Below are positions 1 to 9,071 of a stretch of 64,000 nt of DNA, in pieces. Both the position numbers and the translations under genes were made by a program. Source of the DNA: Calditrichota bacterium (GTDB taxonomy: Bacteria; Calditrichota; Calditrichia; RBG-13-44-9; J042). Under the pieces are notes generated by a model. That model saw nothing but the letters and a program-made list of their open reading frames with translations. It was not told where the DNA came from and searched no databases. Numbering within the stretch: position 1 is the first letter of the stretch; each line of letters begins with the position of its first letter. The stretch spans positions 90,425 to 154,424 of the forward strand of contig JAADJD010000002.1 of assembly GCA_013150955.1 (NCBI GenBank), read 5' to 3'.

Positions 1-702
1 TTCATCCCCAGTTCGCGGGCTTATCGCACCTACAATGCGGCGTTTTTCTTCGCACCCGGATTGCGCATTCTGGAGCATTATTACAAAATGGCACTGGTAC
101 CCGCAGCAGAAAGCATGCCCTTTAAACAATATTTACCCTTTCTGCGCAAGATCGATGTGGGGGGTGGGGATTATTTTCCCGGCATGGAATTTAAGGTGTT
201 CTGGATGCAGCCGAAAGTTCGCCAGGGGATGTACATTCAGCATCGCTTTCAGTTAACGGGGGATACCACCTCCGTCCCCACGCGGGTAGGGGTATCCGCG
301 GTCATTTGTTACGAATCGATCTTTCCCCATCTGGTTCGCCAATTTGTGCAAAACGGTGCCCGGATGCTGACCATCATCACCAACGATGGCTGGTTTGGTA
401 CCACCTCTGGCCCCTATCAACATGCGCAGTATGCCATCTTTCGGGCGGTGGAAAACCGGGTAAGCATTGCCCGCAGCGCCAACACGGGAATCTCGCGTTT
501 GATTGAGCCCACGGGACGCGTACAAACCGAACTGGGTTTGAATCGAAAGGGCGTTTTGTTGGGGTATTTACCCATCCAGAACACCCCGACCTTTTACACC
601 CGTTATGGCGACTGGTTTGGTTATTTGAATCTGGTGCTGGCCTTGCTTATCTTATCCGGTGGCCATGTGGCCCGGATGGTTGTGGAAAAACGACGGGGTT
701 GA
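1..702 (+). CDS. lnt: Apolipoprotein N-acyltransferase, 3' part
   Basis: Lnt transfers an acyl chain from a phospholipid to the N-terminal cysteine of lipoproteins at the outer face of the inner membrane. The reading frame is open from base 1, so the N-terminal membrane helices lie outside the window. What remains is the nitrilase-like catalytic domain. The YYKMALVPAAESMPF stretch should hold the catalytic Lys, and VICYESIFP holds the catalytic Cys. NDGWFG and a region ending in SANTGIS follow, as in the family. A hydrophobic segment (LNLVLALLILSGG) near the C-terminus matches the final membrane helix. The window holds several putative Lnt substrates (BamD, a TolB-like protein and other lipoboxes). 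Identification is firm; the upstream catalytic Glu is not in view. Confidence 0.93.
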   Translation, partial: FIPSSRAYRTYNAAFFFAPGLRILEHYYKMALVPAAESMPFKQYLPFLRKIDVGGGDYFPGMEFKVFWMQPKVRQGMYIQHRFQLTGDTTSVPTRVGVSAVICYESIFPHLVRQFVQNGARMLTIITNDGWFGTTSGPYQHAQYAIFRAVENRVSIARSANTGISRLIEPTGRVQTELGLNRKGVLLGYLPIQNTPTFYTRYGDWFGYLNLVLALLILSGGHVARMVVEKRRG

Positions 703-715
703 GAAATCCAGATCC

Positions 716-1399
716 ATGGGAGCCTCTTTCTCAAATCGGTTTAAGCGCCTGTTCCTTTTGTTATGGGTGATGTGGGCAGGAAGCATTGGCAGTTTACCGG
801 CGCATCCCGCAGTCTCATCGGTCAGGTCGCCCAATCCACCGGACAACGAAACCGCCATTGCCCGGTTGATTTCCCGGCCCATCCTGACCATTCTCCGGCA
901 ACATGTGAGTCCATCCATTCCCCTGCTGGTTGAGGTAACGGATACTTCCAGTGAAGTGCTGCAACACTGGATCCGTCAGGTCATTGAAGATAGCAGCCTG
1001 AAAAATAATTTTATCGTTTATAAAAAGCCCGGCGAACACTTAAATTTATACTTTTCGTTACGTGTGACCCGTCCCGTTGTTCGGGTCACCTATCGGTTAA
1101 AAGGGCGAAAATGGGTGTTTTTTACTCGAAAGGTCGAACGAACGGTCAGGGTGGGGTTTCATGTGCAGTTAATTTCACCCGAACAGCAGATCGTGTACAG
1201 TCAACGGCTGGAGCAGCAATATCGCGATGAGATTCCGGGGAACGCGTTTAAAAATCTGGAGAACCCGTTGTTACCGTTTACATCAGGAACAAAAGAATCA
1301 TCGACCTTTATAAATAAAATTGTTGAACCGGTTTTGATTTCGGGAGCGACGATTACGGTGGTGTATTTATTTTACATACTAAGGAGCGGTAAAAAATGA
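716..1399 (+). CDS. Hypothetical exported protein
   Basis: I do not recognise this family. The ATG at 716 is preferred over earlier in-frame codons because it gives a basic N-terminus (SNRFKR) followed by a hydrophobic stretch (LFLLLWVMWAGSIGSLPA) resembling a signal peptide. The body is about 180 residues of mixed alpha/beta sequence. A second hydrophobic segment, VLISGATITVVYLFYIL, ends just before the basic C-terminus SGKK. The protein may therefore sit in the inner membrane with most of its chain outside the cytoplasm. It starts 13 bases after lnt and its stop overlaps the bamD start by four bases, so it is probably cotranscribed with both. The neighbourhood suggests an envelope role; nothing more specific is supported. 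Confidence 0.75.
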   Translation: MGASFSNRFKRLFLLLWVMWAGSIGSLPAHPAVSSVRSPNPPDNETAIARLISRPILTILRQHVSPSIPLLVEVTDTSSEVLQHWIRQVIEDSSLKNNFIVYKKPGEHLNLYFSLRVTRPVVRVTYRLKGRKWVFFTRKVERTVRVGFHVQLISPEQQIVYSQRLEQQYRDEIPGNAFKNLENPLLPFTSGTKESSTFINKIVEPVLISGATITVVYLFYILRSGKK

Positions 1400-2199
1400 T
1401 GGGGTATGCTTCGGTTAAACGGTGGAGTCGGGGAATTTTGGTGGGGTTGTTGATCTGGGCGCTGGGATGTAGCCCCAAAATTAACAAACAGGCGCTGGGG
1501 CCGGATGAATATTTTGAATATGCCAAGAAAAAATTCGATGATGGCGATTATTTCGAAGCCGCCACTGAATTTACGGTAATCGTATTAAAATTTAGCGGCA
1601 ATCCGGTGGTCGATGATGCCCAGTATTATCTGGCCGAGTCGCATTTTAAAATGAAAGAATATCTGGTGGCCATCGCGGAGTACGAAAAGCTGGTGCAGGA
1701 TTATCCCGAAAGTCCTTACGTGCCGCTGGCCCAGTTTAAGATCGGGATGTCCTATCACAAACTTTCGTTGCGGCCGGAGCTGGATCAGGAATACACCTTA
1801 AAAGCCATCCGCCAATTTCAACGATTCATCGAAGAGTATCCGTACCATGAGTTGAAGAGCAATGCCGAAAAGTTCATTCAGGAATTGCGCGCCAAACTGG
1901 GCAAGAAAAAATTAATGGCCGCGGAGATTTACCGCAAAATGGGGCATTACCCCGCAGCCATCATTTATTACGATATTGTCCTGGAAGAATATTACGATAC
2001 TCCGGCCGCTGCTGAGGCGCTTTACTGGAAGGCGGAATGTCAGTATCAACTGCATCAGTACGAAGAAGCCCGGGCCACTTTTACCGCGTTTATCGAAAAA
2101 TATTCGCAGCATAAGCGGGTGAAAAAAGCCAGGGAACGCATTGAGCAAATTACCAATCTCATCGCTGCCAGAGAAAAAAAAGAAGCCGAAGGCCAGTAA
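1396..2199 (+). CDS. bamD: Outer membrane assembly lipoprotein BamD-like
   Basis: BamD is the essential lipoprotein of the beta-barrel assembly complex, a TPR scaffold at the inner face of the outer membrane. Residues 1-25 form a lipoprotein signal with lipobox LIWALGC. TPR-type repeats follow, for example PDEYFEYAKKKFDDGDYFEA, then AQYYLAESHFKMKEYLVAIA and ALYWKAECQYQLHQYEEARA. The spacing of about 35-45 residues and the length of 267 residues fit BamD/YfiO (about 245-270). The start ATG overlaps the previous stop (ATGA), indicating translational coupling. nadD starts one base after the stop. A generic TPR lipoprotein is the main alternative, since no partner Bam gene is in the window. Confidence 0.85.
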   Translation: MMGYASVKRWSRGILVGLLIWALGCSPKINKQALGPDEYFEYAKKKFDDGDYFEAATEFTVIVLKFSGNPVVDDAQYYLAESHFKMKEYLVAIAEYEKLVQDYPESPYVPLAQFKIGMSYHKLSLRPELDQEYTLKAIRQFQRFIEEYPYHELKSNAEKFIQELRAKLGKKKLMAAEIYRKMGHYPAAIIYYDIVLEEYYDTPAAAEALYWKAECQYQLHQYEEARATFTAFIEKYSQHKRVKKARERIEQITNLIAAREKKEAEGQ

Positions 2200-2200
2200 A

Positions 2201-2803
2201 ATGGATCAGGAGCCACAACGCATTGGCATTCTGGGCGGAAGTTTCGATCCCATCCACATCGGCCATCTGCTGATTGCCGAAGTGATCCGCGAGGAGCTCC
2301 ATTTCCAGAAGGTCATCTTCATTCCGGCAAAAATTCATCCCCTGAAGGATAACGCGCGCATCACCGGGGCAGAGCATCGTCTGCGAATGGTAGAGCTGGC
2401 GGTAGCCAGTAATCCCTATTTTGAAGTCAGCGATCTGGAAATTCGTTCCCAGCGCGTTTCCTACACCGTGGACACCATTCTGGATTTAAAACGGCAATAT
2501 CCATCGCCACAGTTTCGGCTGTATTTTTTAATGGGGCAGGACAATGTGAATCAGCTTCATCTGTGGAAGGATCCCGACGTACTGGTCAGGGAATGCCAGG
2601 TCATCGCTTTTGGCCGGCCGGGGTTTCAGCCGGCCACCTCCGCCGATCCCTACCTGCAATACATTCAATTTCTGCGTATCCCCCTGCTGGAAATTTCGGC
2701 CACCGAGATCCGGGAACGATTGCGAGCAGGCAAATCGGTGCGCTACATGGTGCCCGATGCCGTGATTGCCTACATTCAGAAGCACGGTTTATACCAGATG
2801 TAG
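2201..2803 (+). CDS. nadD: Nicotinate-nucleotide adenylyltransferase
   Basis: NadD joins nicotinate mononucleotide to AMP, giving deamido-NAD+ in NAD+ synthesis. The nucleotidyltransferase signature [11 protein letters not shown] lies at residues 12-22 and the C-terminal [10 protein letters not shown] motif provides the second nucleotide-binding site. The product is 200 residues, normal for the family. The open frame extends upstream into bamD, but the ATG at 2201 directly follows the bamD stop and places the signature at the usual distance from the N-terminus. A GAAGCCGAAGG stretch upstream is only a weak ribosome site, so coupling to bamD translation is likely. Confidence 0.95.
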   Translation: MDQEPQRIGILGGSFDPIHIGHLLIAEVIREELHFQKVIFIPAKIHPLKDNARITGAEHRLRMVELAVASNPYFEVSDLEIRSQRVSYTVDTILDLKRQYPSPQFRLYFLMGQDNVNQLHLWKDPDVLVRECQVIAFGRPGFQPATSADPYLQYIQFLRIPLLEISATEIRERLRAGKSVRYMVPDAVIAYIQKHGLYQM

Positions 2804-2818
2804 GCCGGAAAATATATC

Positions 2819-2847
2819 TTGCAAAAAATAGGGGAAACGGTTATATT
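2819..2847 (+). promoter_or_regulatory. Sigma-70-like promoter for the acc-gcv operon
   Basis: TTGCAA at 2819-2824 and TATATT at 2842-2847 are separated by 17 bases and lie 33 bases before the accB start. The elements match four of six -35 bases and five of six -10 bases of the classical consensus. They fall in the only gap (77 bases) between nadD and accB. No transcription data are available to confirm use. Confidence 0.55.
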
Positions 2848-2880
2848 TTCTGCGCTGAAAGAACATATTCTGGAGGTTTA

Positions 2881-3378
2881 ATGAATATACAAGAGATCCG
2901 GCAGTTGATCCGTATTGTGGAGAAGAGCGACATCGATGAGCTGGAGATTGTCGAGGAAGGGCGAAAGATTCGCATCAGCAAGAATCATCCGGCGACGCAG
3001 GTAGTGGCTCCGGGGAATGGAACCACGGCGGCGTATCTGGCACCGGCACCTTCGGCAACGCCTCCAGCTCCCGCAGCGGAACCGGCTGCTCCGGCAAAGG
3101 AAATCAGCAAGGAAGAACCGGCAACCGATTCGGATAAATATTATGAAGTGCGCTCGCCCATGGTGGGAACATTTTATCGGGCACCGGCGCCGGACGCAGC
3201 ACCTTATGTCGAAGTGGGGGATACCGTATCGCCAGGACAAACCCTGTGCATTATCGAAGCCATGAAATTGATGAACGAAATCCAATCGGAAGTGAGCGGT
3301 AAAATTGCCAAAATTCTGGTGGAGAATGCCCAGCCTGTGGAGTATAATCAGTTGCTATTTCTAATTGAAAAGACCTGA
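2881..3378 (+). CDS. accB: Biotin carboxyl carrier protein of acetyl-CoA carboxylase
   Basis: AccB carries biotin between biotin carboxylase and carboxyltransferase in the first step of fatty-acid synthesis, or in a related acyl-CoA carboxylase. The 165-residue product has the usual plan: an N-terminal helical domain ([20 protein letters not shown]), an Ala/Pro-rich linker at about residues 45-80, and a C-terminal biotinyl domain with EAMKLMNEI. Lys at about 129 is the predicted biotinylation site. The ATG at 2881 was chosen because TCTGGAGGTTTA just upstream is a good ribosome site and because the family starts this way; the open frame itself runs much further upstream. accC follows after 43 bases. 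Neither carboxyltransferase subunit is in the window. Confidence 0.95.
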   Translation: MNIQEIRQLIRIVEKSDIDELEIVEEGRKIRISKNHPATQVVAPGNGTTAAYLAPAPSATPPAPAAEPAAPAKEISKEEPATDSDKYYEVRSPMVGTFYRAPAPDAAPYVEVGDTVSPGQTLCIIEAMKLMNEIQSEVSGKIAKILVENAQPVEYNQLLFLIEKT

Positions 3379-3421
3379 TCGAAGCGGAAGGTAACGAGGA
3401 AGGATTGGAGGTTATTGGCGA

Positions 3422-4792
3422 TTGTTTTCCAAAATCTTAATTGCCAATCGGGGCGAGATTGCACTGCGCATTATTCGGGCCTGCAAGGAATTGGGAATCC
3501 CCACCGTTGCTGTTTATTCCACCCAGGACGAAAATGCCCTGCACACCATTTTTGCCGATGAGGCGGTGTGTATTGGGCCACCGCCCAGCAATCAAAGTTA
3601 TTTAAATCCGGTGCGCATCATTTCGGCTGCCGAAATTACCGGTGCCGATGCCATTCATCCCGGCTATGGCTTCCTGGCCGAGAATGCCGATTTCGCCGAA
3701 ATGTGCGAATCGTGCAACATTACCTTTATCGGGCCGACACCGGACGTCATCCGGCGGATGGGCGATAAGGCCGAGGCCAAACACGCCATGAAAGAAGCCG
3801 GCGTGCCGGTGATTCCCGGCAGCGAAGGTGTGGTGCAATCGGTGGAAGAGGCGAAAAAGATTGCCCGCGATGTGGGCTATCCCATCATCCTGAAGGCAGT
3901 GGCCGGGGGTGGGGGAAAAGGCATGCGCATCGTACGCGACGAGGAGAGCCTGGAGAATAGCTTTATGATGGCCCGCGCAGAGGCTGAGGCCGCCTTTGGC
4001 AATCCCGGCCTTTACATCGAAAAATATATTGAGAGCCCGCGCCACATCGAGGTGCAGGTGCTGGCGGATACCCACGGAAACGTGATTCACCTGGGTGAGC
4101 GGGAATGCTCCATCCAGCGCCGTCACCAGAAATTGATCGAAGAAGCCCCCTCGCCGGTGGTGACCCCGGAACTGCGAGATCGCATGGGGATGGTGGCTGT
4201 AAAGGGCGCCCGATTTGTGGGATACCAGAGCGCCGGTACCATTGAATTTTTGATGGATGAGCAGGGAAACTTTTATTTCATGGAAATGAACACCCGGATT
4301 CAGGTGGAGCATCCGGTAACCGAGATGGTCTACAATGTGGATCTGATCAAAGAGCAGATCCGGTTGGCTGCCGGCGAGAAGCTGGGAATCGACCAGAGCG
4401 AGATTAAGCCGGTGGGCCATGCCATCGAATGCCGGATTAATGCCGAGGATCCGGTCAACAACTTTATCCCCTCTCCGGGCGAAATTTCCTACTTCCACAT
4501 GCCGGGTGGGCCGGGCGTTCGGGTGGACACCCATGTGTATTCCTCCTATGTGGTGCCCCCGTTCTACGATTCGCTCATTGCCAAGCTGATTGTTCATGCC
4601 CGGAACCGTCGGGAAGCCATTCGTCGCTTGAATCGGGCCCTGGATGAATTTGTGATTGAAGGGGTGCGAACGACCATTCCCTTTCATAAATTCGTAATCA
4701 ACACGGTCGAATTTCAGGAAGGCCGGTTCGATACCCATTTCATCGAAAAGATTTACGATAAAGACAAAGTGGCGAGCTTGATGGAATCTTAA
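3422..4792 (+). CDS. accC: Biotin carboxylase
   Basis: AccC carboxylates the biotin of AccB with ATP and bicarbonate. The N-terminal domain begins [17 protein letters not shown]. The ATP-grasp domain has the glycine-rich loop [14 protein letters not shown], and [13 protein letters not shown] is the catalytic signature. The length of 456 residues is standard. The start is a TTG codon at 3422, about 10-12 bases after GGATTGGAGG; no ATG fits the conserved N-terminus, so the rare start is probably real. With methylmalonyl-CoA epimerase elsewhere in the window, AccBC could serve acetyl- or propionyl-CoA carboxylase; the sequence does not decide. Confidence 0.95.
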   Translation: MFSKILIANRGEIALRIIRACKELGIPTVAVYSTQDENALHTIFADEAVCIGPPPSNQSYLNPVRIISAAEITGADAIHPGYGFLAENADFAEMCESCNITFIGPTPDVIRRMGDKAEAKHAMKEAGVPVIPGSEGVVQSVEEAKKIARDVGYPIILKAVAGGGGKGMRIVRDEESLENSFMMARAEAEAAFGNPGLYIEKYIESPRHIEVQVLADTHGNVIHLGERECSIQRRHQKLIEEAPSPVVTPELRDRMGMVAVKGARFVGYQSAGTIEFLMDEQGNFYFMEMNTRIQVEHPVTEMVYNVDLIKEQIRLAAGEKLGIDQSEIKPVGHAIECRINAEDPVNNFIPSPGEISYFHMPGGPGVRVDTHVYSSYVVPPFYDSLIAKLIVHARNRREAIRRLNRALDEFVIEGVRTTIPFHKFVINTVEFQEGRFDTHFIEKIYDKDKVASLMES

Positions 4793-4805
4793 TCGGGAGG
4801 AAGTT

Positions 4806-5180
4806 ATGAACTTGCCGGAAGAATTGAAGTACACCAAGGATCACGAATGGGCGCGGGTGGATGGCGATACGGTGGTGGTCGGCATAACCGATTATGCCCA
4901 GAGCGAGCTGGGTGACATTGTGTATGTGGAATTGCCCGAGGTCGGGGCTCAGGTGTCCCAGGGCGAAAGTTTTGGAACCATCGAAGCCGTGAAAGCCGTT
5001 TCCGATTTGTACGCACCTGTTTCTGGAGAAGTCATTGAAGTCAACGAAAAGTTAAACGATTCGCCGGAGCTGGTGAATCAGGATCCCTACGGAGAGGGGT
5101 GGATGATTAAGATTAAAATATCCAATCCAGCAGAGCTGGACGAATTGCTGGACAAGGCCCAGTACGAGGCACTTCTTTAA
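4806..5180 (+). CDS. gcvH: Glycine cleavage system H protein
   Basis: GcvH carries the aminomethyl group on a lipoyl arm between the P, T and L proteins of the glycine cleavage system. The 124-residue product has the full lipoyl domain with motif GTIEAVKAVSDLYAPVSG; Lys63 is the lipoylation site. The N-terminal YTKDHEWARVDGD and the C-terminal GEGWMIKI are also typical. The ribosome site GGGAGGAAGTT precedes the ATG. It lies 13 bases after accC and 23 before gcvPA. Its placement directly after two biotin-carboxylase genes groups two swinging-arm carrier systems in one transcript. Confidence 0.97.
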   Translation: MNLPEELKYTKDHEWARVDGDTVVVGITDYAQSELGDIVYVELPEVGAQVSQGESFGTIEAVKAVSDLYAPVSGEVIEVNEKLNDSPELVNQDPYGEGWMIKIKISNPAELDELLDKAQYEALL

Positions 5181-5203
5181 CCAAAAGAGATCTTCGACAA
5201 ATC

Positions 5204-6529
5204 ATGGCATATATTCCGAATTCTGAGGAAACCCGGAAGGCAATGCTCCGGGAAATTGGCGTTTCTTCTTTTGAAGAATTAATTGATTACATTCCCGAAA
5301 CCCTGCGGTTGCGGCGGCCGCTGAATTTGCCGGAAGCGTTGAGCGAATTTGAGGCCCAGCGGCACATGAGCGCGCTGGCAGAGGAGAACGTGCAGGGAAT
5401 CATTTTTGCCGGGGCGGGCGCCTACGACCATTACGTTCCCGCTGCGGTGAATCATATTCTGCTGCGATCCGAATTTTACACCGCTTACACGCCCTATCAA
5501 CCGGAAGTGAGCCAGGGCACCCTGCAGGCGATTTACGAATACCAGAGCCTCATCTGCCGGCTGACCGGCATGGAAGTGGCCAATGCGTCCATGTATGATG
5601 GGGGATCCGCTTTGGCGGAAAGCGTGCTGATGGCGGCCCACCACACCCGCAAGCGCCGGGTGCTGATTCCGGCCAATATTCATCCGTACTACCGTGCGAT
5701 CATTGAAACGTACATTCGGGATCAGGATCTGGAGATTGTGGACATTCCCCTGGAGGATGGCGTGGTGCAGCGGGATGCCCTGGAACGGGCCATCGATGCA
5801 CAAACGGCGGCGGTGATCATTCAGCATCCCAATTTTTACGGTTTGCTGGAGGATCTGAACGGATGGGCGGAAAAAGTGCACGAGGCCGGGGGATTGTTCA
5901 TTGTATTTGTGGATCCAGTGTCACTGGCGATTCTGGAGCCACCGGGACGCTTTGACGTGGACATTGTGGTGGGAGAAGGGCAGGGGATTGGCAACGCCCT
6001 GAATTTTGGCGGGCCATATCTGGGGATATTCGCCAGCAAAATGCAGCTCATTCGCAAGATGCCAGGACGTATTGTGGGCATGAGCAACGATCTGGAAGGA
6101 CGGCGGGCGTTTGTTACCACCCTGCAGACACGGGAACAACATATTCGCCGCGAAAAAGCCACCAGTAACATCTGTACCAATTCCCAGCTGTGTGCGCTGG
6201 CCACCACGGTTTATCTATCGCTACTGGGAGAGAGCGGATTTCGTCAGGTGGCATTGCAAAGCCTGCAAAACAGTCACTACCTGGCGGCGCACATCCAGCA
6301 GTTGCCGGGATATCGGCTAAAATATTCGGGGCCCTTCTTTAAAGAATTTGCGGTGGAAACGCCAGTGCCGGCGCGAAAAATCATTTCCCGGTTAGCCGAA
6401 AAGGGTATTATCGCAGGAGTGGATCTGGAGCGATTGGGAATGGGGCAGGGACTTTTAATTGCCGTTACCGAAAAGCGTACGCGTGAGGAAATGGATCGAT
6501 TTGTCCAGGAATTGAGTAAGTTTAAGTAA
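5204..6529 (+). CDS. gcvPA: Glycine dehydrogenase (decarboxylating) subunit 1
   Basis: GcvPA is the N-terminal half of the split P protein, which decarboxylates glycine with PLP. Conserved family stretches include YIPNSEETRKAMLREIG at the start, FAGAGAYDHYVPAAVNH, YTPYQPEVSQGTLQAIYEYQ and NASMYDGGSALAE. The length of 441 residues is typical. The PLP lysine lies in the partner subunit GcvPB, which here is separated from gcvPA by a response-regulator gene. A clear ribosome site is not visible before the ATG. The T protein (gcvT) is absent from the window. Confidence 0.96.
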   Translation: MAYIPNSEETRKAMLREIGVSSFEELIDYIPETLRLRRPLNLPEALSEFEAQRHMSALAEENVQGIIFAGAGAYDHYVPAAVNHILLRSEFYTAYTPYQPEVSQGTLQAIYEYQSLICRLTGMEVANASMYDGGSALAESVLMAAHHTRKRRVLIPANIHPYYRAIIETYIRDQDLEIVDIPLEDGVVQRDALERAIDAQTAAVIIQHPNFYGLLEDLNGWAEKVHEAGGLFIVFVDPVSLAILEPPGRFDVDIVVGEGQGIGNALNFGGPYLGIFASKMQLIRKMPGRIVGMSNDLEGRRAFVTTLQTREQHIRREKATSNICTNSQLCALATTVYLSLLGESGFRQVALQSLQNSHYLAAHIQQLPGYRLKYSGPFFKEFAVETPVPARKIISRLAEKGIIAGVDLERLGMGQGLLIAVTEKRTREEMDRFVQELSKFK

Positions 6530-6559
6530 ACATCGATGGAGTAGGTTAGAAAGACGATT

Positions 6560-7585
6560 ATGTCCAAAGTTTTAGTTGTTGATGATAATGAAGACATGCT
6601 GGAAACGCTGGATCACCTTTTCTCCTTTTATGGGTTTCAGGTGGTGCGAGCGTCCAACGGGCAGGAGGCCATTGAAGTGGCGGAACAGGAGCTGCCGGAT
6701 ATTATCATTCTGGATGCCCTCATGCCCGTCATGGATGGTTTTGAAGCCTGCAAAATTTTGAAAGAAACCCCGCGCACCCGGGATATTCCCATCATTTTCC
6801 TGTCAGCCAACTACACCGAAGATGAACACCGCATCACCGGTCTGGAACTGGGCGCAGACGACTACATCCTGAAACCCTTCAACGCCAAGGAGCTGATTGC
6901 CAAGGTCAACGGTATCCTGAAGCGCAAAGAAATCCTGGAAAAACTGCGGGAAGATAATCAGAATCTGTTGCGCCAGCAGCAAACCTTTTCGGATGAGTTG
7001 CAGAAGATCAAACAGCGAGCCTCGCAACTGGAGAAAAATCATTATGTGGATGTTTTAACGGGGCTGTACAATCAGCATTTTTTCCAGAAGCGGTTTAAGG
7101 AGGAATTCCACCGGGCCCGACGTTACAAGCAGGAGCTCAGCCTGGTGCTGGTGGATGTGGACTTTTTCCAGAAGATCAATGATGTATTTGGTGAGCAAAC
7201 CGGTGACTATGTGCTGATAAAAATTGCGAATGTGTTGCTGAACAATACCCGCTATTCCGATATTGTCTTCCGCCTGGACAGTAACCTGTTTGCCATTATT
7301 TTGCCCAACACCGATGAGATGGGCGCCTATTACGAAGCGGAGCGCATTCGCACGGCCATTGAACAAACCCAGTTTTTTGAAGAAAGCTTTTTTGAGTTGA
7401 AGAACCTGTCGACAAAGCGCAAGCAGGAATATCAGAAAATCACGGTAAGTATTGGAATTGTCAGCTATACGCCGGAAATTCAACGGATTGAGGATATGTT
7501 GCACTATGCCCAGCAGGCGCTGGCGCAGGCAAAAGCACAGCACCGAAACATCACCATTCGCTATTCGAAAATGGAAAACCCGTAA
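6560..7585 (+). CDS. Response regulator: receiver plus degenerate GGDEF domain
   Basis: Residues 1-120 form a receiver domain: acidic pocket VVDDN, phosphoacceptor Asp52 in IIILDALMPVMDG, and Lys105 in DDYILKPF. A short coiled linker (about 121-160) leads to a GGDEF-type fold: DVLTGLYNQHFFQKRF, then VLVDVDFFQKINDVFGEQTGD, and SIGIVSY near the end. The catalytic GGDEF motif is replaced: the canonical RxGGDEF position reads FRLDSNLF. The GGDE residues that bind GTP and metal are lost, so diguanylate cyclase activity is not expected. It may act as a GTP or c-di-GMP sensor, or only as a protein-interaction domain. It sits between the two glycine dehydrogenase genes, 30 and 25 bases from them, and is probably cotranscribed. 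No histidine kinase is nearby. Confidence 0.9.
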   Translation: MSKVLVVDDNEDMLETLDHLFSFYGFQVVRASNGQEAIEVAEQELPDIIILDALMPVMDGFEACKILKETPRTRDIPIIFLSANYTEDEHRITGLELGADDYILKPFNAKELIAKVNGILKRKEILEKLREDNQNLLRQQQTFSDELQKIKQRASQLEKNHYVDVLTGLYNQHFFQKRFKEEFHRARRYKQELSLVLVDVDFFQKINDVFGEQTGDYVLIKIANVLLNNTRYSDIVFRLDSNLFAIILPNTDEMGAYYEAERIRTAIEQTQFFEESFFELKNLSTKRKQEYQKITVSIGIVSYTPEIQRIEDMLHYAQQALAQAKAQHRNITIRYSKMENP

Positions 7586-7610
7586 GCCAGGAAAAAGGAT
7601 TGGTTAGAAA

Positions 7611-9059
7611 ATGTACGAACGATTGATCTTTGAACTGGATCGCCAGCAGGTTCCGAAACCATACCTGCCCCGACCTACCATTCCGCAAAAGTCCGTGGAG
7701 GAGCTGATTCCCTCTTCGTATTTGCGCAAGGAAGCCCCTGGATTGCCCGAAGTTGCCGAAAATGAAGTGGTGCGTCATTTCATTTCCCTTTCTACGTTGA
7801 ATTACCATGTGGACAAGGGCATTTATCCCCTGGGTTCCTGCAGCATGAAGTACAATCCCAAGGTGAACGAGGATGTCAGTCGATTGCCGGGCTTTGCCAA
7901 TTTGCATCCCCTGCAACCGGAGGAAACCGTTCAGGGGGCGCTGAAGTTGATGTTTCGTCTGCAGGAATTTTTAAAGGAAATTACCGGGATGGTGGCCGTC
8001 AGCCTGGTTCCGGCTGCCGGAGCCCATGGAGAGCTGGCCGGTTGTATGATGATCCGGAAATATCACGATTTAAAGGGACGATCCCGGCGCACCATGCTGG
8101 TTCCGGATTCGGCCCATGGTACCAACCCGGCTTCGGTGACCATAGCGGGCATGCGCGCCGTCACCGTTCGATCGGACGAAAACGGACTGGTGGATCTGGA
8201 TGACCTGAAGGCCAAACTGAACGACGATGTTGCCGGCATTATGCTAACTAATCCCAGTACCCTGGGCATTTTCGAACGGCGAATTGCGGAAATCGAAACG
8301 TTAATCCATGGGATCGACGCCCTGATGTATATGGATGGGGCAAACCTGAATGCCCTGCTGGGGATTGTGCGCCCCGGGGATCTGGGATTCGATGTGATCC
8401 ATCTAAATCTGCACAAAACGTTCTCCGTTCCCCATGGGGGTGGTGGGCCGGGTTCTGGCCCGGTGGCGGTGAGCGAACGCCTGAAGGATTTCTTACCCAT
8501 CCCGATCGTGAGTGAGCGGGAAGGACGCTATTTTCTGGACGTATCCATTCCGCACACCATTGGCCGCATGATCACGTTTTACGGGAATTTCGCCGCTCTG
8601 GTGCGCGCCTACAATTACATCTTAATGAACGGCCCCGATGGACTGCGCCAGATCGCTGAAAATGCCATCATCAACGCCAATTATTTGCTGAAAAAGACGG
8701 AACACCTGCTGGAACTGCCGTTTAAGACCCGCCCCATGCACGAGTTTGTGTTATCCGGGGAACCGCTGAAGGCCCACGGAGTGCGCATCATGGATGTGGC
8801 CAAACGTTTACTGGATTACGGACTGCACGCACCCACGGTCTATTTCCCGTTGATCGTGAAAGAAGCCCTAATGGTAGAGCCCACAGAGACCGAAAGTAAA
8901 GAAATGTTGGATAAATTTGCCGAGGCGCTGGAAAAGATTATTCAGGAAGCCCGGGAGAATCCAGACATTTTACATCAGGCCCCGCATCGGACACCGGTAC
9001 GACGGATTGATGAATTAAAAGCAAACAAAGAATTGAATGTTTGTTTTAAACCAAAATAA
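7611..9059 (+). CDS. gcvPB: Glycine dehydrogenase (decarboxylating) subunit 2
   Basis: GcvPB is the C-terminal, PLP-binding half of the split P protein. LNLHKTFSVPHGGGGPGSGP contains the Schiff-base Lys. YPLGSCSMKYNPKVNE and PDSAHGTNPASV are strongly conserved family regions. The length of 482 residues is typical. It pairs with gcvPA at 5204 despite the response regulator between them. The ATG at 7611 follows a GGAAAAAGGA stretch. A second response regulator gene begins 12 bases after the stop. Confidence 0.97.
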   Translation: MYERLIFELDRQQVPKPYLPRPTIPQKSVEELIPSSYLRKEAPGLPEVAENEVVRHFISLSTLNYHVDKGIYPLGSCSMKYNPKVNEDVSRLPGFANLHPLQPEETVQGALKLMFRLQEFLKEITGMVAVSLVPAAGAHGELAGCMMIRKYHDLKGRSRRTMLVPDSAHGTNPASVTIAGMRAVTVRSDENGLVDLDDLKAKLNDDVAGIMLTNPSTLGIFERRIAEIETLIHGIDALMYMDGANLNALLGIVRPGDLGFDVIHLNLHKTFSVPHGGGGPGSGPVAVSERLKDFLPIPIVSEREGRYFLDVSIPHTIGRMITFYGNFAALVRAYNYILMNGPDGLRQIAENAIINANYLLKKTEHLLELPFKTRPMHEFVLSGEPLKAHGVRIMDVAKRLLDYGLHAPTVYFPLIVKEALMVEPTETESKEMLDKFAEALEKIIQEARENPDILHQAPHRTPVRRIDELKANKELNVCFKPK

Positions 9060-9071
9060 AGCTGAGTAGCC

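Noticed and set aside
3602..4837. 411-residue frame on the - strand
   Set aside because: Complement of accC; no recognisable motif.
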